From Siphonodentalium dalli (taxonomy: Eukaryota; Mollusca; Scaphopoda; Gadilida; Siphonodentaliidae): DNA of 64,000 nucleotides. Below are positions 1 through 11,415 of the stretch, one piece after another (within the stretch, counting starts at the first letter, position 1; every line of letters begins with the position of its first letter). The translations under genes were made by a program, and so were the position numbers. The notes beneath the pieces are model-generated. The model was not told where the DNA came from, searched no databases, and saw nothing but the letters and a program-made list of their open reading frames with translations. The stretch lies in NCBI GenBank assembly GCA_032622095.1, contig CP136062.1, positions 202,769,959 through 202,833,958 of the forward strand. Reading direction: 5' to 3'.

Positions 1-41
1 TCGAGTACCGGGTAATTGATTTAATTTCTGTGTTGATCAGG

Positions 42-599
42 TCACTTTTGGCCTGAAAATATCGGGTTTTCAATATAAAATACTATCATTTTATTTTTAA
101 GGCACCTAAATTTAAGATCGCAAAGGAACAAGCGAGACGACAGCTGCGTGGGCGTGAATTTTGTCCTATATATATATTGTTTCAAAACCAGTAGGAAAAG
201 ATTACTTTTTGAATTTCTGTGTTCATGATCTGTACCGATAATGATATTCTTTTTTGTTAGATCAACGGGGAATTGGTTGTTTCTTGTCCATGTTGAAATT
301 TCGTTTATAAATGTTTTGACATGGATACAATCCCAGAAAATATGAGAAATTGTTTCTTGTGCGTTTTGACAGCGATTACAAAAATCGTCGACTCGAAGGT
401 TAGCCACCTTCAGAAATGTATTGGTGCTAATAATTCGTGTATTTATTCTAAATTGAAGCCACTGTAATTTCGTATCGGTTGTCGTTTTAAAGGGAATGCT
501 CAAATAATCTTCCCAATTGTCTATCTTATCGCCTATTTCGGATTCCCATTTTTGGCATGCATTCGGCATAGTTTTCCCACCTGATAGAGTTTTTTTCAA
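42..599 (-). pseudogene. LINE ORF2 C-terminal segment (zf-RVT-like)
   Basis: An open 185-codon stretch with the Cys/His pattern seen at the C-terminus of many LINE ORF2 proteins: CNRCQNAQETISHIFWDC, that is C-x2-C-x7-H-x4-C, preceded by LQWLQFRINTRII. In the family this segment follows the RT and is thought to bind the template RNA. It lies downstream (to the left on the minus strand) of the RT thumb at 929-1579 but in another frame, so a frameshift separates them. The initial Met is only the first ATG of the open frame and is not a gene start. Confidence 0.7.
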
Positions 600-928
600 A
601 TAATTGCCCGCCTGTTAAGTCACGGAGTATCGGAGCAAGATCATTGGGTAGGCATGGACAGGGTACCGGATTAAGGGTTGATTAAGAGAACTTGCCAATG
701 GCAGTATCTGACGTTTTATGTTGCTGATTGTTATGAAATCGACGCGGATGTTGAAAGTTGAATATAATGTATATGGGGTATGGAATTTATTATCTGATTG
801 GAATATATCATTTATAAAATATATCCCCGCATCTCTCTACGATTTAAAGTTGATCGACGAACCTCTGATTTTTATGTTCGGATTATTCCAGATTGTTGAG
901 GCCATAATATTATTCGAACTATTTAATC

Positions 929-2015
929 TCATAAATTTACACCATGCTCAGAAAATATCTCTCCAGAATAGATTTGCGAACTTGTTTGCTTTACACTATA
1001 ATTTGCATGGTAAGTGAGAAATAGTGGGTCTTTTAAGAAAGGGGTGGTATTGCACAATGAAGCCCATTTCGATTGTTTGCAAATCAAGCGTCGTATGCTG
1101 GTAATTTTCATGGCGCTATCAAAGTTTTCAACATTAATCATCTTCAAACCTCCGTGCGCACATAGTTGTTTTCTTTTTATTCTATCGCGTTTGGAATTCC
1201 AAATGAAATTATATAAACAGGCATTTAGGGCTTTCAAAAAGGCTGTTATAGGACTTGGAAGAGTTATAAATAAGTGTGTCAATTTTGGTAAGATGAGGGA
1301 TTTGACAACTGTTATTCTACCTAAAGGGATCAGGAGTCTGGGTTTCCAAATTTGTGCGATATTTTCTATATCTTCGAGTTTATATTTGTAGTTTATATTC
1401 ATGTTTATTAAATTAGTGTCGAAATGTATCCCTATAAAATTGAAATTGTTTACAGTAGACAGGTTTAATTCCGTTATAGCTTGTCGTATTTTATTTTGTG
1501 ACCCTATCCCTATCCATGCAGCTTGACATTTTTCAGGATTTATGCGCAGACCCGATGCGCAGACCCGATACCCGAGCAAATTCGTCCAGTGTTAAGTGTG
1601 ATTCACGTAGACTATTTTCAGAATCATCAAGTACGAGCGTCGTGTCGTCCCCGCATATTGTGTTATTTTGTATTCTGAACCGCCGAGGAAAGTCCCTTTA
1701 ATTTTATTGTTTTGGCGTATCATCAGACCCAAAACCTCGGAGCAGAGGAGGAAATATATGGGGATATTGGGTCACCCTGGCGACAGCCTCTCCCTAACAT
1801 GAAGCTCTGAGAAATATGACCATTAATCAGAATAGATGAGCTGGCCTTCTCGTACAAAATTGATAACGATTTTTTATGGTATCTCCAAAATTGAAAAGAT
1901 CAAGACATTTTCTTATAAATGACCAGGAAACAGTGTCAAACGCTTTTTCAAAATCGATAAGGAGTAGTAGGCGGGATTTATTTTCATATTTTGTCCTGTG
2001 AATTATGTCATGCAT
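929..2015 (-). pseudogene. LINE reverse transcriptase, duplicated block copy 1 plus thumb
   Basis: The right part (1827-2015) carries the RT motif LLLLIDFEKAFDTVSWSFI with catalytic Asp. It then shifts frame before the GCRQGDPISP motif that copy 2 keeps. The left part (929-1579) is the RT C-terminal/thumb region (WKPRLLIPLGRITVVKSLILPKL, NSKRDRIKRKQLC). It runs on into sequence that copy 2 lacks, so copy 1 is the one joined to the natural 3' end of the element. A 13-base local repeat at 1555-1575 (gatgcgcagaccc) is also absent from copy 2. Confidence 0.7.
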
Positions 2016-3991
2016 TAGTCGAGTGTATATATCTGCCCGATAAAAAAAACCCAGTTTGATCAGGGTTGATTACATATGGGAGCACACATTTTATTCTGTC
2101 CGCTATGCATGACGAGGCTAGTTTGTAAGATGTGTTCAAAGGGGAGATAGGACGCCAGTGTTTTAGCATCTGCCTATTTTTATCCTTTTTTGGATAAAAG
2201 TTACAATACCTTGCTTTTGTGTGATTGATAGCTCTCCCATTGAAAATGATTCATTGAGAGACTCTGTTAAAAGGGGACCAATGTCAGACCAAATTGTTTT
2301 TATAAAATTCATAGGTGTATCCGGATGGCCCTGGGCTTTTATTATTTTTGGTGTTCTTAAGCGCGGCAGTTAATTCTTGCAAGGTTAGAGGTCCTTCCAT
2401 ACTTGATGCCTGCGTAGTGCTTAGTTTGGGAAATGTTCCAACTTTAAGAAGGGAGTTTAAATCGCGATCATCCAGTATAAATTAAGATAAATATTTCTGG
2501 CTTCTTTCGTGATATCGGTTTGTTTTGTGACAGTGCTACCATTTGCAACAGTTAGACATGGCGCTATCAAAGTTTTCAACATTAATCATCTTCAAACCTC
2601 CGTGCATATGATCGGCACAAAGTTGTTTTCTTTTTATTCTATCGCGTTTGGAATTCCAAATGAAATTATATAAACAGGCATTTAGGGCTTTCAAAAAGGC
2701 TGTTATAGGACTTGGAAGAGTTATAAATAAGTGTGTCAATTTTGGTAAGATGAGGGATTTGACAACTGTTATTTTACCTAAAGGGATCAGGAGTCTGGGT
2801 TTCCAAATTTGTGCGATCTTTTCTATATCTTCGAGTTTATATTTGTAGTTTATATTCATGTTTATTAAATTAGTGTCGAAATGTATCCCTATAAAATTGA
2901 AATTGTTTACAGTAGACAGGTTTAATTCCGTTATAGCTTGTCGTATTTTATTTTGTGACCCTATCCCTATCCATGCAGCTTGACATTTTTCAGGATTTAT
3001 GCGCAGACCCGATACCCGTCCAGTGTTAAGTGTGATTCACGTAGACTATTTTCAGAATCATCAAGTACGAGCGTCGTCCCCGCATATTGTGTTATTTTGT
3101 ATTCTGAACCGCCGAGGAAAGTCCCTTTAATTTTATTGTTTTGGCGTATCATCAGACCCAAAACCTCGGAGCAGAGGAGGAAATATATGGGGATATTGGG
3201 TCACCCTGGCGACAGCCTCTCCCTAACACGAAGCTCTGAGAAATATGACCATTAATCAGAATAGATGAGCTGGCCTTCTCGTACAAAATTGATAACCATT
3301 TTTTTATGGTATCTCCAAAATTGAAAAGATCAAGACATTTTCTTATAAATGACCAGGAAACAGTGTCAAACGCTTTTTCAAAATCGATAAGGAGTAGTAG
3401 GCCGGATTTATTTTCATATTTTGTCCTGTGAATTATGTCATGCATTAGTCGAGTGTATATATCTGCCTGATAAAAAAAACCCAGTTTGATCAGGGTTGAT
3501 TACATATGGGAGCACACATTTTATTCTGTCCGCTATGCATGACGAGGCTAGTTTGTAAGATGTGTTCAAAGGGGAGATAGGACGCCAGTGTTTTAGCATC
3601 TGCCTATTTTTATCCTTTTTTGGATAAAAGTTACAATACCTTGCTTTTGTGTGATTGATAGCTCTCCCATTGAAAATGATTCATTGAGAGACTCTGTTAA
3701 ACCCTTAGGGGACCAATGTCAGACCAAATTGTTTTTATAAAATTCATAGGTGTATCCGGATGGCCCTGGGCTTTTATTATTTTTGGTGTTCTTAAGCGCG
3801 GCAGTTAATTCTTGCAAGGTTAGAGGTCCTTCCATACTTGATGCCTGCGTAGTGCTTAGTTTGGGAAATGTTCCATCTTTAAGAAGGGAGTTTAAATCGC
3901 GATCATCCAGTATAAATTAAGATAAATATTTCGGGCTTCTTTCGTGATATCGGTTTGTTTTGTGACAGTGCTACCATTTGCAACAGTTAGA
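1109..3991. repeat. Tandem duplication of ~1.44 kb inside the LINE
   Basis: Copy 1 is 1109-2556 and copy 2 is 2557-3991. Both begin catggcgctatcaaag and end caacagttaga. Long stretches are identical, with small indels: a 13-base repeat near 1560, 'tgatcggcacaa' near 2609, 'ccctta' near 3702, and a few substitutions. The near-identity points to a duplication much younger than the LINE insertion, or to an assembly artefact. Confidence 0.9.
2536..3445 (-). pseudogene. LINE reverse transcriptase, duplicated block copy 2
   Basis: The frame 3152-3445 carries two consecutive RT motifs, LLLLIDFEKAFDTVSW and LGRGCRQGDPISPY, about 50 residues apart, as expected for RT blocks A and B. The frame 2536-2859 carries the thumb region and ends abruptly at the duplication joint near 2557. 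This copy is slightly better preserved in the palm than copy 1 but is truncated at its 3' side. Stops and frameshifts between the two frames make it non-functional. Confidence 0.7.
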
Positions 3992-4015
3992 CTGGTCAGG
4001 GTTTTGGAGATGTAA

Positions 4016-4312
4016 TTACGTTTTTCTAAATTTTCTAAAATATTTTGTTGGTTTTTCGCCTTCCTCTATCCATTTTGCGCGAGATCTAACCATGGTTCCG
4101 CGGATTGTTTCTTTTCGCATTGCTTCAATTTCGGCTTCTAATTTTTCTAAGTTTTCCATTATTTTTTGTTTTTCTTCAGAGCTATACGATGTATCCTCAA
4201 GGTATGAAATATTTTTTGCCTTCTTTGATGTCAGATTTTTCTCAATTTTCATTCTTTCACGTTTTCGGTTTGCGGAAAAGCGTATTGTGGCCCTTCTGAC
4301 ATCAAGCAACAC
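4016..4312 (-). pseudogene. LINE ORF2 linker between endonuclease and RT
   Basis: A charged, helical 98-residue stretch ending in RSRAKWIEEGEKPTKYFRKF. This matches the conserved 'R(S/A)RxxWxxEGEKPTKYF' motif just before the RT domain in L1 and Tx1 LINEs. It is rich in Lys/Glu and likely forms a coiled coil. Its place upstream of the RT on the minus strand fits the element's order. Confidence 0.7.
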
Positions 4313-4382
4313 TGCGTCGAGGAATAGTCGTTTTCCAATCGGTATATAGTTACTCAGGATCTGTCATATTACATGCGCGTAA

Positions 4383-4572
4383 ATTTACCAGGATCTCCAG
4401 AATGTGCACAAACCAATTTTAAGTGTAAAGTAGGTTGTTAAGTATGGATGAGTTGGCCATTGTCGCATGGATAGGTATATCCATGTACACAGCATCTGTA
4501 TTACAGTGCATGTGCATGACGTCACCAGGATCTCCCAAATGTGCACAAACCAATATTAAGTGTAAAGTATAG
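4383..4572. repeat. Short direct repeat pair downstream of the LINE
   Basis: A ~45-base segment (ccaggatctcc, then tgtgcacaaaccaat and aagtgtaaagta) occurs at about 4388-4432 and again at 4527-4571. No reading frame is shared. The rest of 4351-5900 shows no convincing gene. The 65-codon minus frame at 4995-5192 has no recognisable motif. Confidence 0.6.
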
Positions 4573-5904
4573 GGGGTCAAGTTGGTGAGGTCTTTTCAGT
4601 CTTGAAATAAATGTGACCTGAAAGCTATAATTCAGAGGCATTGGCACCTATACATAATTAACTAGAATGCACTCACTGGAGCTGCCTATACTTGCGCCCA
4701 TCACACATTTGACATGTTTTGTTTTGTCTTACCAACACCACTTTGAACCACGGGCGTTGGCTCCTCGTTTGAGAGATCGATAAAAACAAATCTAGATATC
4801 AAATCTCAGTTCATTCATCGCAAATATTTGTGTATACGGACACGTAGGAGTTGTTTGACATATTTATAGAACAATAGAGACATCGTTTACATGTATATAT
4901 ATTATATACCAATTGGGTTAAATTACTAGTTTGACTAGAATGATGTCAAGCGTGTATGCCATAGCACTTCATCGGCAAAAAACGTCAAAGTAAGTTACAA
5001 ATACCGACACAAATAAGTAAAAGACACGCGACCACGCGAACAGTGTGTCAATGTGAGCATGCCCTTATGGCGACTGATTTGTACAGTCTTCGGGAACATA
5101 TCATTAAAATGTCTATTGCGTTGAAAATGAGAAAGGTTGTTTTCCCAGTTAATTAATAGGGCATTTAATAATCCGTATGTTTCAACATTCACATTTTTCA
5201 GTGCAATTGTTTCTCAATTGAACCACGCGCTCGACTGTTTGGCCGGACATGATTTATATGTACCATGATCTTTCGAAAGAAACTTTCCAGAAATATGTTC
5301 GCACCTCACTGTCTCTGCGAAAAAAAACTATTCCGCGCGCATCTTTTAGACATGATCTAAACACATTTCCCGTGTTTCAAGTTACATAAAATAGGCTTCT
5401 AATGGGCAGTACTATTGCCCACTTTTATTTGTCATGCAGTATATATATATTTATAATAATAGAACACGAAGTTGTTGGCAGTTAGAATGGTTTAGCCTGC
5501 CGTGCAATACGGGTCTCAGCTGTCTGGACATCGACGCGATCATGTCTGGTATTTTGCGCGCCCATGTAGCTTGTGACGTCCTGATGTGCGTCATGACGTC
5601 ATCGCGTCTTGATCGGATTCCAGAAAGAAATTATTCAATATTGTTCATTTATGAACGATTTATAACCAAAATAAAACCAGATAACAATGCAAATTAAGTA
5701 TATATGTTGATTTAAATTACAATTGATGCAACCATTTCATATTATTCCGTGTGCATTCTTTATAGTATGTACTTCCGGTATGACGTAACATATTCACGGA
5801 AGGACAGACAACAGACAAAGATCCGCACCGAAAACATTACTTGCGTCCAGCATGAACTGGCGCAAGTAACGATCATACGACCGATTTGAGACCAAGTTGG
5901 TCAA

Positions 5905-6245
5905 CCACGCCAGCACATTATCTGCTTATAATAGAACTTGATTTAGGTAGATAATCTGCTTATAATCGCCCCATTTTGAGTCGATAATGTGCTGAAAATG
6001 AGAACATTTTAGTCACATTATCGATTCATAATGAGGCGATTCTAAGCAGATTATGTGCAGACAATGACACAAATAAGCGAACTCAGGACTTTTCAGGTGT
6101 ACGCTCTTTGACGTGTGTTTTCATTGTGGCCCGCGCCATAAAACGAAATAATCAATTATCAGTCTATTATCTGCTTATTTCAGAATCAAATAATCACATT
6201 ATGTACCTATTTCACATTATAGGTCGACTATGTACGTATTTCCGC
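5905..6245. repeat. Interspersed AT-rich element, copy 1
   Basis: About 340 bases built from the words cacattatctgcttata, gagtcgataatgtgctgaaa and cacattatcgattcataatg, which partly pair with each other as inverted repeats. The same arrangement, with ~80-90% matching words in the same order, occurs at 47800-48140. A 3' fragment is at 58626-58690. No ORF is present. It behaves like a non-autonomous element or MITE; ends and target duplication could not be defined. Confidence 0.7.
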
Positions 6246-6385
6246 GAGGATATGTAGATCACGTACGTAACTAAAATTGAAAAATCACAATTAAATTTAT
6301 CATTGCATTCTTTCTAATTGAAACTGACTTCATGGCTGACATGTGCTTCCTGTTATAAACGTCGACAAATGACAATTGAGCACCT

Positions 6386-6505
6386 CCCCCCCCCCCCCCC
6401 CCCCCCACAATGAATGGGAACAAATATTCGATCTATCTCAATGACCGGGAACAGATATTCGATTTATCTCAATGACTGGGAACAGATATTTGATCTATAT
6501 ACACT
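6386..6505. repeat. C21 homopolymer followed by a 30-31 bp x3 tandem repeat
   Basis: A run of 21 C (6386-6406) is followed by three copies of a ~30-bp unit (gggaacagatattcgatcta, then tctcaatgactg) at 6417-6505. The array sits just downstream (minus strand) of the Asp102 exon of protease gene A. Confidence 0.8.
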
Positions 6506-6586
6506 TGCACTAACAGGGCGGTGTAACTACCATATCCAGCTTGTTCCCGTTGCTATGGACACATGTCTAAATAAATGCGTACTTAC

Positions 6587-6724
6587 GGTTATTTTTGCCC
6601 CATCCAGCTACCGTGCAGAGACCTTCCTCCAAGAACTCCGAGTTCTTTTTAGCTAAACACACGGGAACACTGCATTCTGTCACTGGTAGTTTTCTCTCTA
6701 ATTTAAGCAAAGCCAGATCCCCTT
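6587..6724 (-). CDS. Serine protease gene A, exon with Asp102 and GWG
   Basis: This 138-bp exon encodes the second half of a chymotrypsin-fold domain: GDLALLKLERKLPV (Asp of the catalytic triad in the DIAL position), CSVPVCL (Cys of the 1-122 type bridge) and CTVAGWGKNN. The acceptor is tttctatttctcag and the donor gtaagtacgc. It starts and ends in phase 1. With the previous exon the split codon becomes Glu. Length and both phases equal those of the matching exon of gene B (52319-52456), which is strong support for paralogy. The next two exons, with ICAGY and GDSGGP, were searched for between 1 and 6586 and not found. They probably lie left of the window behind the LINE, or the gene is broken. 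Confidence 0.88.
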
Positions 6725-8039
6725 CTGAGAAATAGAAAGGCTCGCCACTTATACACAGGTGTCTGCAATGTTGTGTTTTATTATTTTATTATAAGAATTA
6801 AGGGTCCCATTTCTGCTTTCTCGGCATAACCTCACCACTTCTGGAAAATATGGTACCCCAAAACACTTTCTTTTAAAATACCAATCCTTTTGACGGTACC
6901 ACCCCCTTCCTTGTAAATTATTCTTTAAAACTAACTTCCATTATATGTGATCGCCCGGAACTAGCCCGAAAAATTTCAACGATTTTTTTCTTCATAATCA
7001 TGAAAATGACTGGACCCAGAAATTGATTCATCTAACTCGAACGTTTTTTGTCAATAAATATTCCATCGTCAACACGAAAGTTACTTTGATCCCATTTTTC
7101 AGAAGTAGTGTGATTCGCACAGAAACATCCGGGCCCCTGTGATCACTTAGCTCGCATTAAAGCAACGTAGATGCCATTAACCCTTTGTGTATACTGACGC
7201 ATCATTGACAGGTAGTTATCGCATAGGAAATGTTCAGATAATAAGGTAGTTTATTGAAAATATTATCTGAACATTTCCCTCCAATAAATAGAACTCATTC
7301 TGCTCTTTCTAGTATATGTCGTCTGCTTATTGTCCCTGAACACCCATCCAAATAAATAATAGACCATTCCAATTGTATATATGTTATAACTGAATTGGTG
7401 CATCCATTTAGTATAGAAAAGTTTAAAGGTACATATAACCTTCGATGTATACTTATAGTACACATGTGCACACATTATATACCTCTCATATCTCTTGATA
7501 TAGACGCTATCCTAAAAAGAATAAACGATAAAAACAATACAATAACGTTACAAAAACGACACTTTTGCGAGCATTGAAGTCGTTTTAACGCAATGATTTC
7601 AGATTTAAAATTTGAGAGCGGAACGAAATGGACGAGATGCCTTTCCGATTTTGCAACAAATCAGTCAAAGGGACGACTAGTTCTCGTCTTGTATCGAAGC
7701 TCCCTCTTTCCAGTGGTGTGTCATGTTTGCATACCATAAGTTATGCTTGGGCAATGGGCATGATACATATTAGGTGGTATAATTTATTCCGCGTTCCTAA
7801 AATAGCATATACAAAATATAATTTAACATCACTTTCCATATATCAATATCGAACAAGAAAGTGTCATTCAGGTGGAATCTATTGTTCCAATGTGTTAGTG
7901 TATACTTTAGCTTCTATAAATAAACAGCTCAACATGTTTCGTAAAATAACAGACTGGAACCATGAGTACATATTTAACGATTGAAAATAACCCGCGGTGT
8001 GACTTGGCATACACTATAATATACACGTCCATCTCGTAC

Positions 8040-8170
8040 CTCTCAAACGCTGGTCATAGTTCGGGTGTCTTATTATCTCCCGCACCTCGACCTCTGTTGA
8101 TAAGTCGGTCGTGGACGACTGGTCCCTCTCGCCTATCACTATCTCAATTCGGTCCTTGTCAGTTGATATG
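8040..8170 (-). CDS. Serine protease gene A, middle exon
   Basis: This 131-bp exon encodes IEIVIGERDQSS and EVREIIRHPNYDQRL, the strand-and-loop part of trypsin-like proteases between His57 and Asp102 (the 'V.lGehd...I..HPnY' region). The acceptor is tttcttttctcgcaccag and the donor gtacgag. It starts in phase 2 and ends in phase 1, the same as the paralogous exon of gene B at 57788-57912 (125 bp). It joins in frame to 11226-11415 upstream and 6587-6724 downstream. The intron upstream of it contains the large 26-bp minisatellite. Confidence 0.88.
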
Positions 8171-8466
8171 CTGGTGCGAGAAAAGAAATTTACACAGTAA
8201 AGAATCGAACCACTACATGTATGTTTTGCGAAACGATCGCTCTGCATTGAAACCAATATATATTTGGTTCTAAACACGGTCCATGTGACCAATTCCGCAG
8301 GGTTCTTTTGATGAAAGATAAAACTGAAATGCGCCAATTATTAACAAGCCCTTGGATATACCATCCGCAATTTAGAAATTATATTTGTTGTGTTATAAGT
8401 ATCAGTACCATCCATGTGATCAAACTCTGCTTATAACGCAAATATGGCATATATGTGTGCTGATGT

Positions 8467-10850
8467 AACTGTTTTCCCACCCCATTCGTTGTATCCGTCA
8501 CCCCACCAATACAATGTAACCGTTATCACACCACATTACTTGTAACCGTTATCCCACCAATGCAATGTAACCGTTATCACACCACATTCCTTGTAACCGT
8601 TATCACACCCCATTCGCTGTAACCGTTATCCCATCCCATGTCTTATAACCGTTATCCCACTACATCCATTGTAACCGTTATCACACCACATCCATTGTAA
8701 CCGTTATCCCACCCCATCCATTGTAACCGTTATCCCACCCCATCCATTGTAACCGATATCACACCCCATCCATTGTAACCGTTATCCCACCCCATTCGTT
8801 GTAACATTTATCCCATCCCATTCCTTGTAAATGTTATCCCACCCCATCTCGTGAAACCGTTATCCCATCCCATTCCTTGTAAAGGTTATCCCGCCACATT
8901 CCTTGTAAATTTTATCACACCCATTCGTTGTAACCGTCACCTCACCAATACAATGTAACCGTTATCACACCACATTACTTGTAACCGTTATCCCATCAAT
9001 GCAATGTAACCGTTATCACACCACATTCCTTGTAACCGCTATCACACCCCATTCTCTGTAACCGTTATCCCATCCCATGCCTTATAACCGTTATCCCACT
9101 CCATCCATTGTAACCGTTATCCCACCCCATCCATTGTAACCGTTATCCCACCCCATCCATTGTAACCGTTATCCCACCCTACCCATTGTAACCGTTATCC
9201 CACCCATCCATTGTAACCGTTATCCCACCCATCCATTGTAACCGTTATCCCACCCATCCATTGTAACCGTTATCCCACCCCATCCATTGTAACCGTTATC
9301 CCACCCATCCATTGTAACCGTTATCCCACCCCATCCATTGTAACCGATATCACACCCCATCCATTGTAACCGTTATCCCACCCCATTCTTTGTAACCTTT
9401 ATCCCATCCCATTCCTTGTAAAGGTTATCTCACCCCATCTCGTGAAACCGTTATCCCATCCCATTCCTTGTAAAGGTTATCCCGCCACATTCCTTGTAAA
9501 CGTTATCACACCCATTCCGTGAAAGTTATTCTATCCCATTCCTTGTAAAGTTATTCCACCCCATACCTTGTAACCGTTATCCCACCCCATTCCATGAAAC
9601 CGTTATCCCTTCCCATTCCTTGTAAAGGTTATTCCACCCCATTCCTTGTAAATGTTATCCCACCCCATTCCGTGAAACCGTTATCCCATCACATTCCTTG
9701 CAAAGGTTATCCAAGCCCATTCCTTGTAAATGTTATCCCACCCGTTCCGTGAAACCGTTATCCCTTCCCATTCATTGTAACCGTTTTCCCACCCCATTCC
9801 GTGAAACCGTTATCCCTTCCCATTCCTTGTATTGGTTATCCCACCCCATTCACTGTAACCGTTATCCCACCCCATTCATTGTAACCGTTATCCCACCCCA
9901 TTCCTTGTAAATGTTATCCCACCCCATTCCGTGAAACCGTTATCCCATCACATTCCTTGTAAATGTTATCCCACCCCATTCCTTGTAAATGTTATCCCAC
10001 CCCGTGCCGTGAAACCGTTATCCCTTCCCATTCATTGTAACCGTTATCCCACCCAATTCCGTGAAACCGTTATCCCTTCCCATTCCTTGTATAGGTTATC
10101 CCACCCCATTCATTGTAACCGTTATCCCACCCCATTCATTGTAACCGTTATCCCACCCCATTCCGTTAAACCGTTATCCCACACCATTCCTTGTAACCGT
10201 TATCCCATCCCATTCCGTGAAACCGTTATCCCACCACATTCCTTGTATTGGTTATCCCACCCCATTCATTGTAACCGTTATCCCACCCCATTCATTGTAA
10301 CCGTTATCCCACCCCATTCATTGTAACCGTTATCCCACCCCATTCCTTGTAAATGTTATCCCACCCCATTCCGTGAAACCGTTATCCCATCACATTCCTT
10401 GTAAATGTTATCCCACCCCATTCCTTGTAAATGTTATCCCACCCCGTGCCGTGAAACCGTTATCCCTTCTCATTCATTGTAACCGTTATCCCACCCAATT
10501 CCGTGAAACCGTTATCCCTTCCCATTCCTTGTATAGGTTATCCCACCCCATTCATTGTAACCGTTATCCCACCCCATTCATTGTAACCGTTATCCCACCC
10601 CATTCCGTTAAACCGTTATTCCACACCATTCCTTGTAACCGTTATCCCATCCCATTCCGTGAAACCGTTATCCCACCACATTCCTTGTAAACACTATCCC
10701 ACCCCATTCCGTGAAACCGTTATCCCATCCAATTCCTTGTAAACGTTATCCCACCCCATTCCGTGAAACCGTTACCCCACCCCATTCCGTGAAAGCGCTA
10801 TCCCATACTATTCCCTGTCACCGTTATCCCACCCATTCCTTGTAAAATTG
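8467..10850. repeat. 26-bp minisatellite array with higher-order structure, intronic
   Basis: About 90 degenerate copies of a 26-bp unit (attcattgtaaccgttatcc, then cacccc) run for 2.4 kb. Variants replace 'attgtaacc' with 'ccgtgaaacc' or 'ccttgtaaatg'. Blocks recur at ~440 bp, about 17 units: the variant string at 9931 returns at 10373, and the 'accaatacaatg' variant at 8505 returns at 8944. Long plus-strand ORFs here (9698-9910, 9931-10326, 10373-10690) arise because three 26-bp units make 78 bases without stops; they are not genes. The array lies in the intron between the His57 exon and the next exon of gene A. Confidence 0.95.
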
Positions 10851-11225
10851 CAGTTATAACTTATATGCCAGATTAGAAATTTAGTACGAAACGGAAAAAA
10901 TGTAGAAGTCCGAAATTCAGACTAAAAATAATTCTCAATCTTTCTATGCGGTCCTTTCAGCAAGTGACACTCATCGATAGCAGTATTTGCCTCCGAAAGT
11001 TAGAATAACGACAGAAGTTGTAATATAATCTTTAGTAAGGTTCTTCTCAAAATATTGTTAGATGCCCAGAGTTACCCAATTACACTTTCATATGCCCATA
11101 TTGAACGTTATCTAAGAAAAGTTCTAAACATGCAGTTATACGTTAGTTGAGTGAATATTGTATAGACGCTTATTTTAAATGTGTTACTAATTATAATTTT
11201 TCGGTAAAATTTGTTTGTCGCTCAC

Positions 11226-11415
11226 CCATCCAGACAGTGAGCTACTGTGATAACCGTGTCGTCATCCACCAGTACACCGGCGCAGACGAATCTCTGTGAG
11301 TTAGGAGCACGTGGTCCGACCCTAATTGCAGCCAGCCACGGCCACGAGCAAGGACGAGTTTGTGGACCATACAGGATTCGAGCCATGGCGTTCGTTCCAC
11401 ATCTTGAGTTTTGTT
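11226..11415 (-). CDS. Serine protease gene A, activation peptide and His57 exon
   Basis: This 190-bp exon reads, in order, a linking cysteine (SRCGTNAMAR), the activation site R|ILYG, PCSWPWLAAIR, RFVCAGVLV and TVITVAHCLDG with catalytic His57. In trypsin-like zymogens cleavage before IVGG frees the Ile N-terminus. Here the motif is ILYG, which is unusual. The Cys before the cleavage site normally tethers the regulatory chain to the protease chain. The acceptor is cacatccggcag and the donor gtgagcg. It starts in phase 1 and ends in phase 2, fitting both neighbours. The frame is displaced from the longest open frame, so simple ORF calling misses it. Confidence 0.88.

Larger units (their letters stand above)
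1..4350 (-). mobile_element. L1/Tx1-like non-LTR retrotransposon (LINE), decayed, internally duplicated
   Basis: Minus-strand fragments read in the order of an L1/Tx1-type ORF2. At the right is the linker ahead of RT (4016-4312, with RSRAKWIEEGEKPTKYF). Then come the RT palm (LLIDFEKAFDTVSW, GCRQGDPISPY), the RT thumb and C-terminal region, and at the left a Cys/His C-terminal segment (42-599). The RT block is present twice because of a tandem duplication (1109-3991). Frameshifts and stops break the frame throughout, so this is a dead copy. No endonuclease domain is visible at the right end, which suggests 5' truncation near 4350. The left boundary is not seen and the element may run past the window edge. 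Confidence 0.85.

Noticed and set aside
4690-4780. Minus-strand 'EEPTPVVQSGV' followed by gtaaga, considered as the next exon of gene A
   Set aside because: No acceptor gives the required phase 1, and the frame reaches a stop at once if not spliced. No ICAG motif nearby.
9698-10690. Three plus-strand ORFs (70, 131 and 105 codons) with repeated PLSHPI-like peptides
   Set aside because: They are translations of the 26-bp minisatellite; three units make 78 bases without stops. No start context or composition of a real gene.
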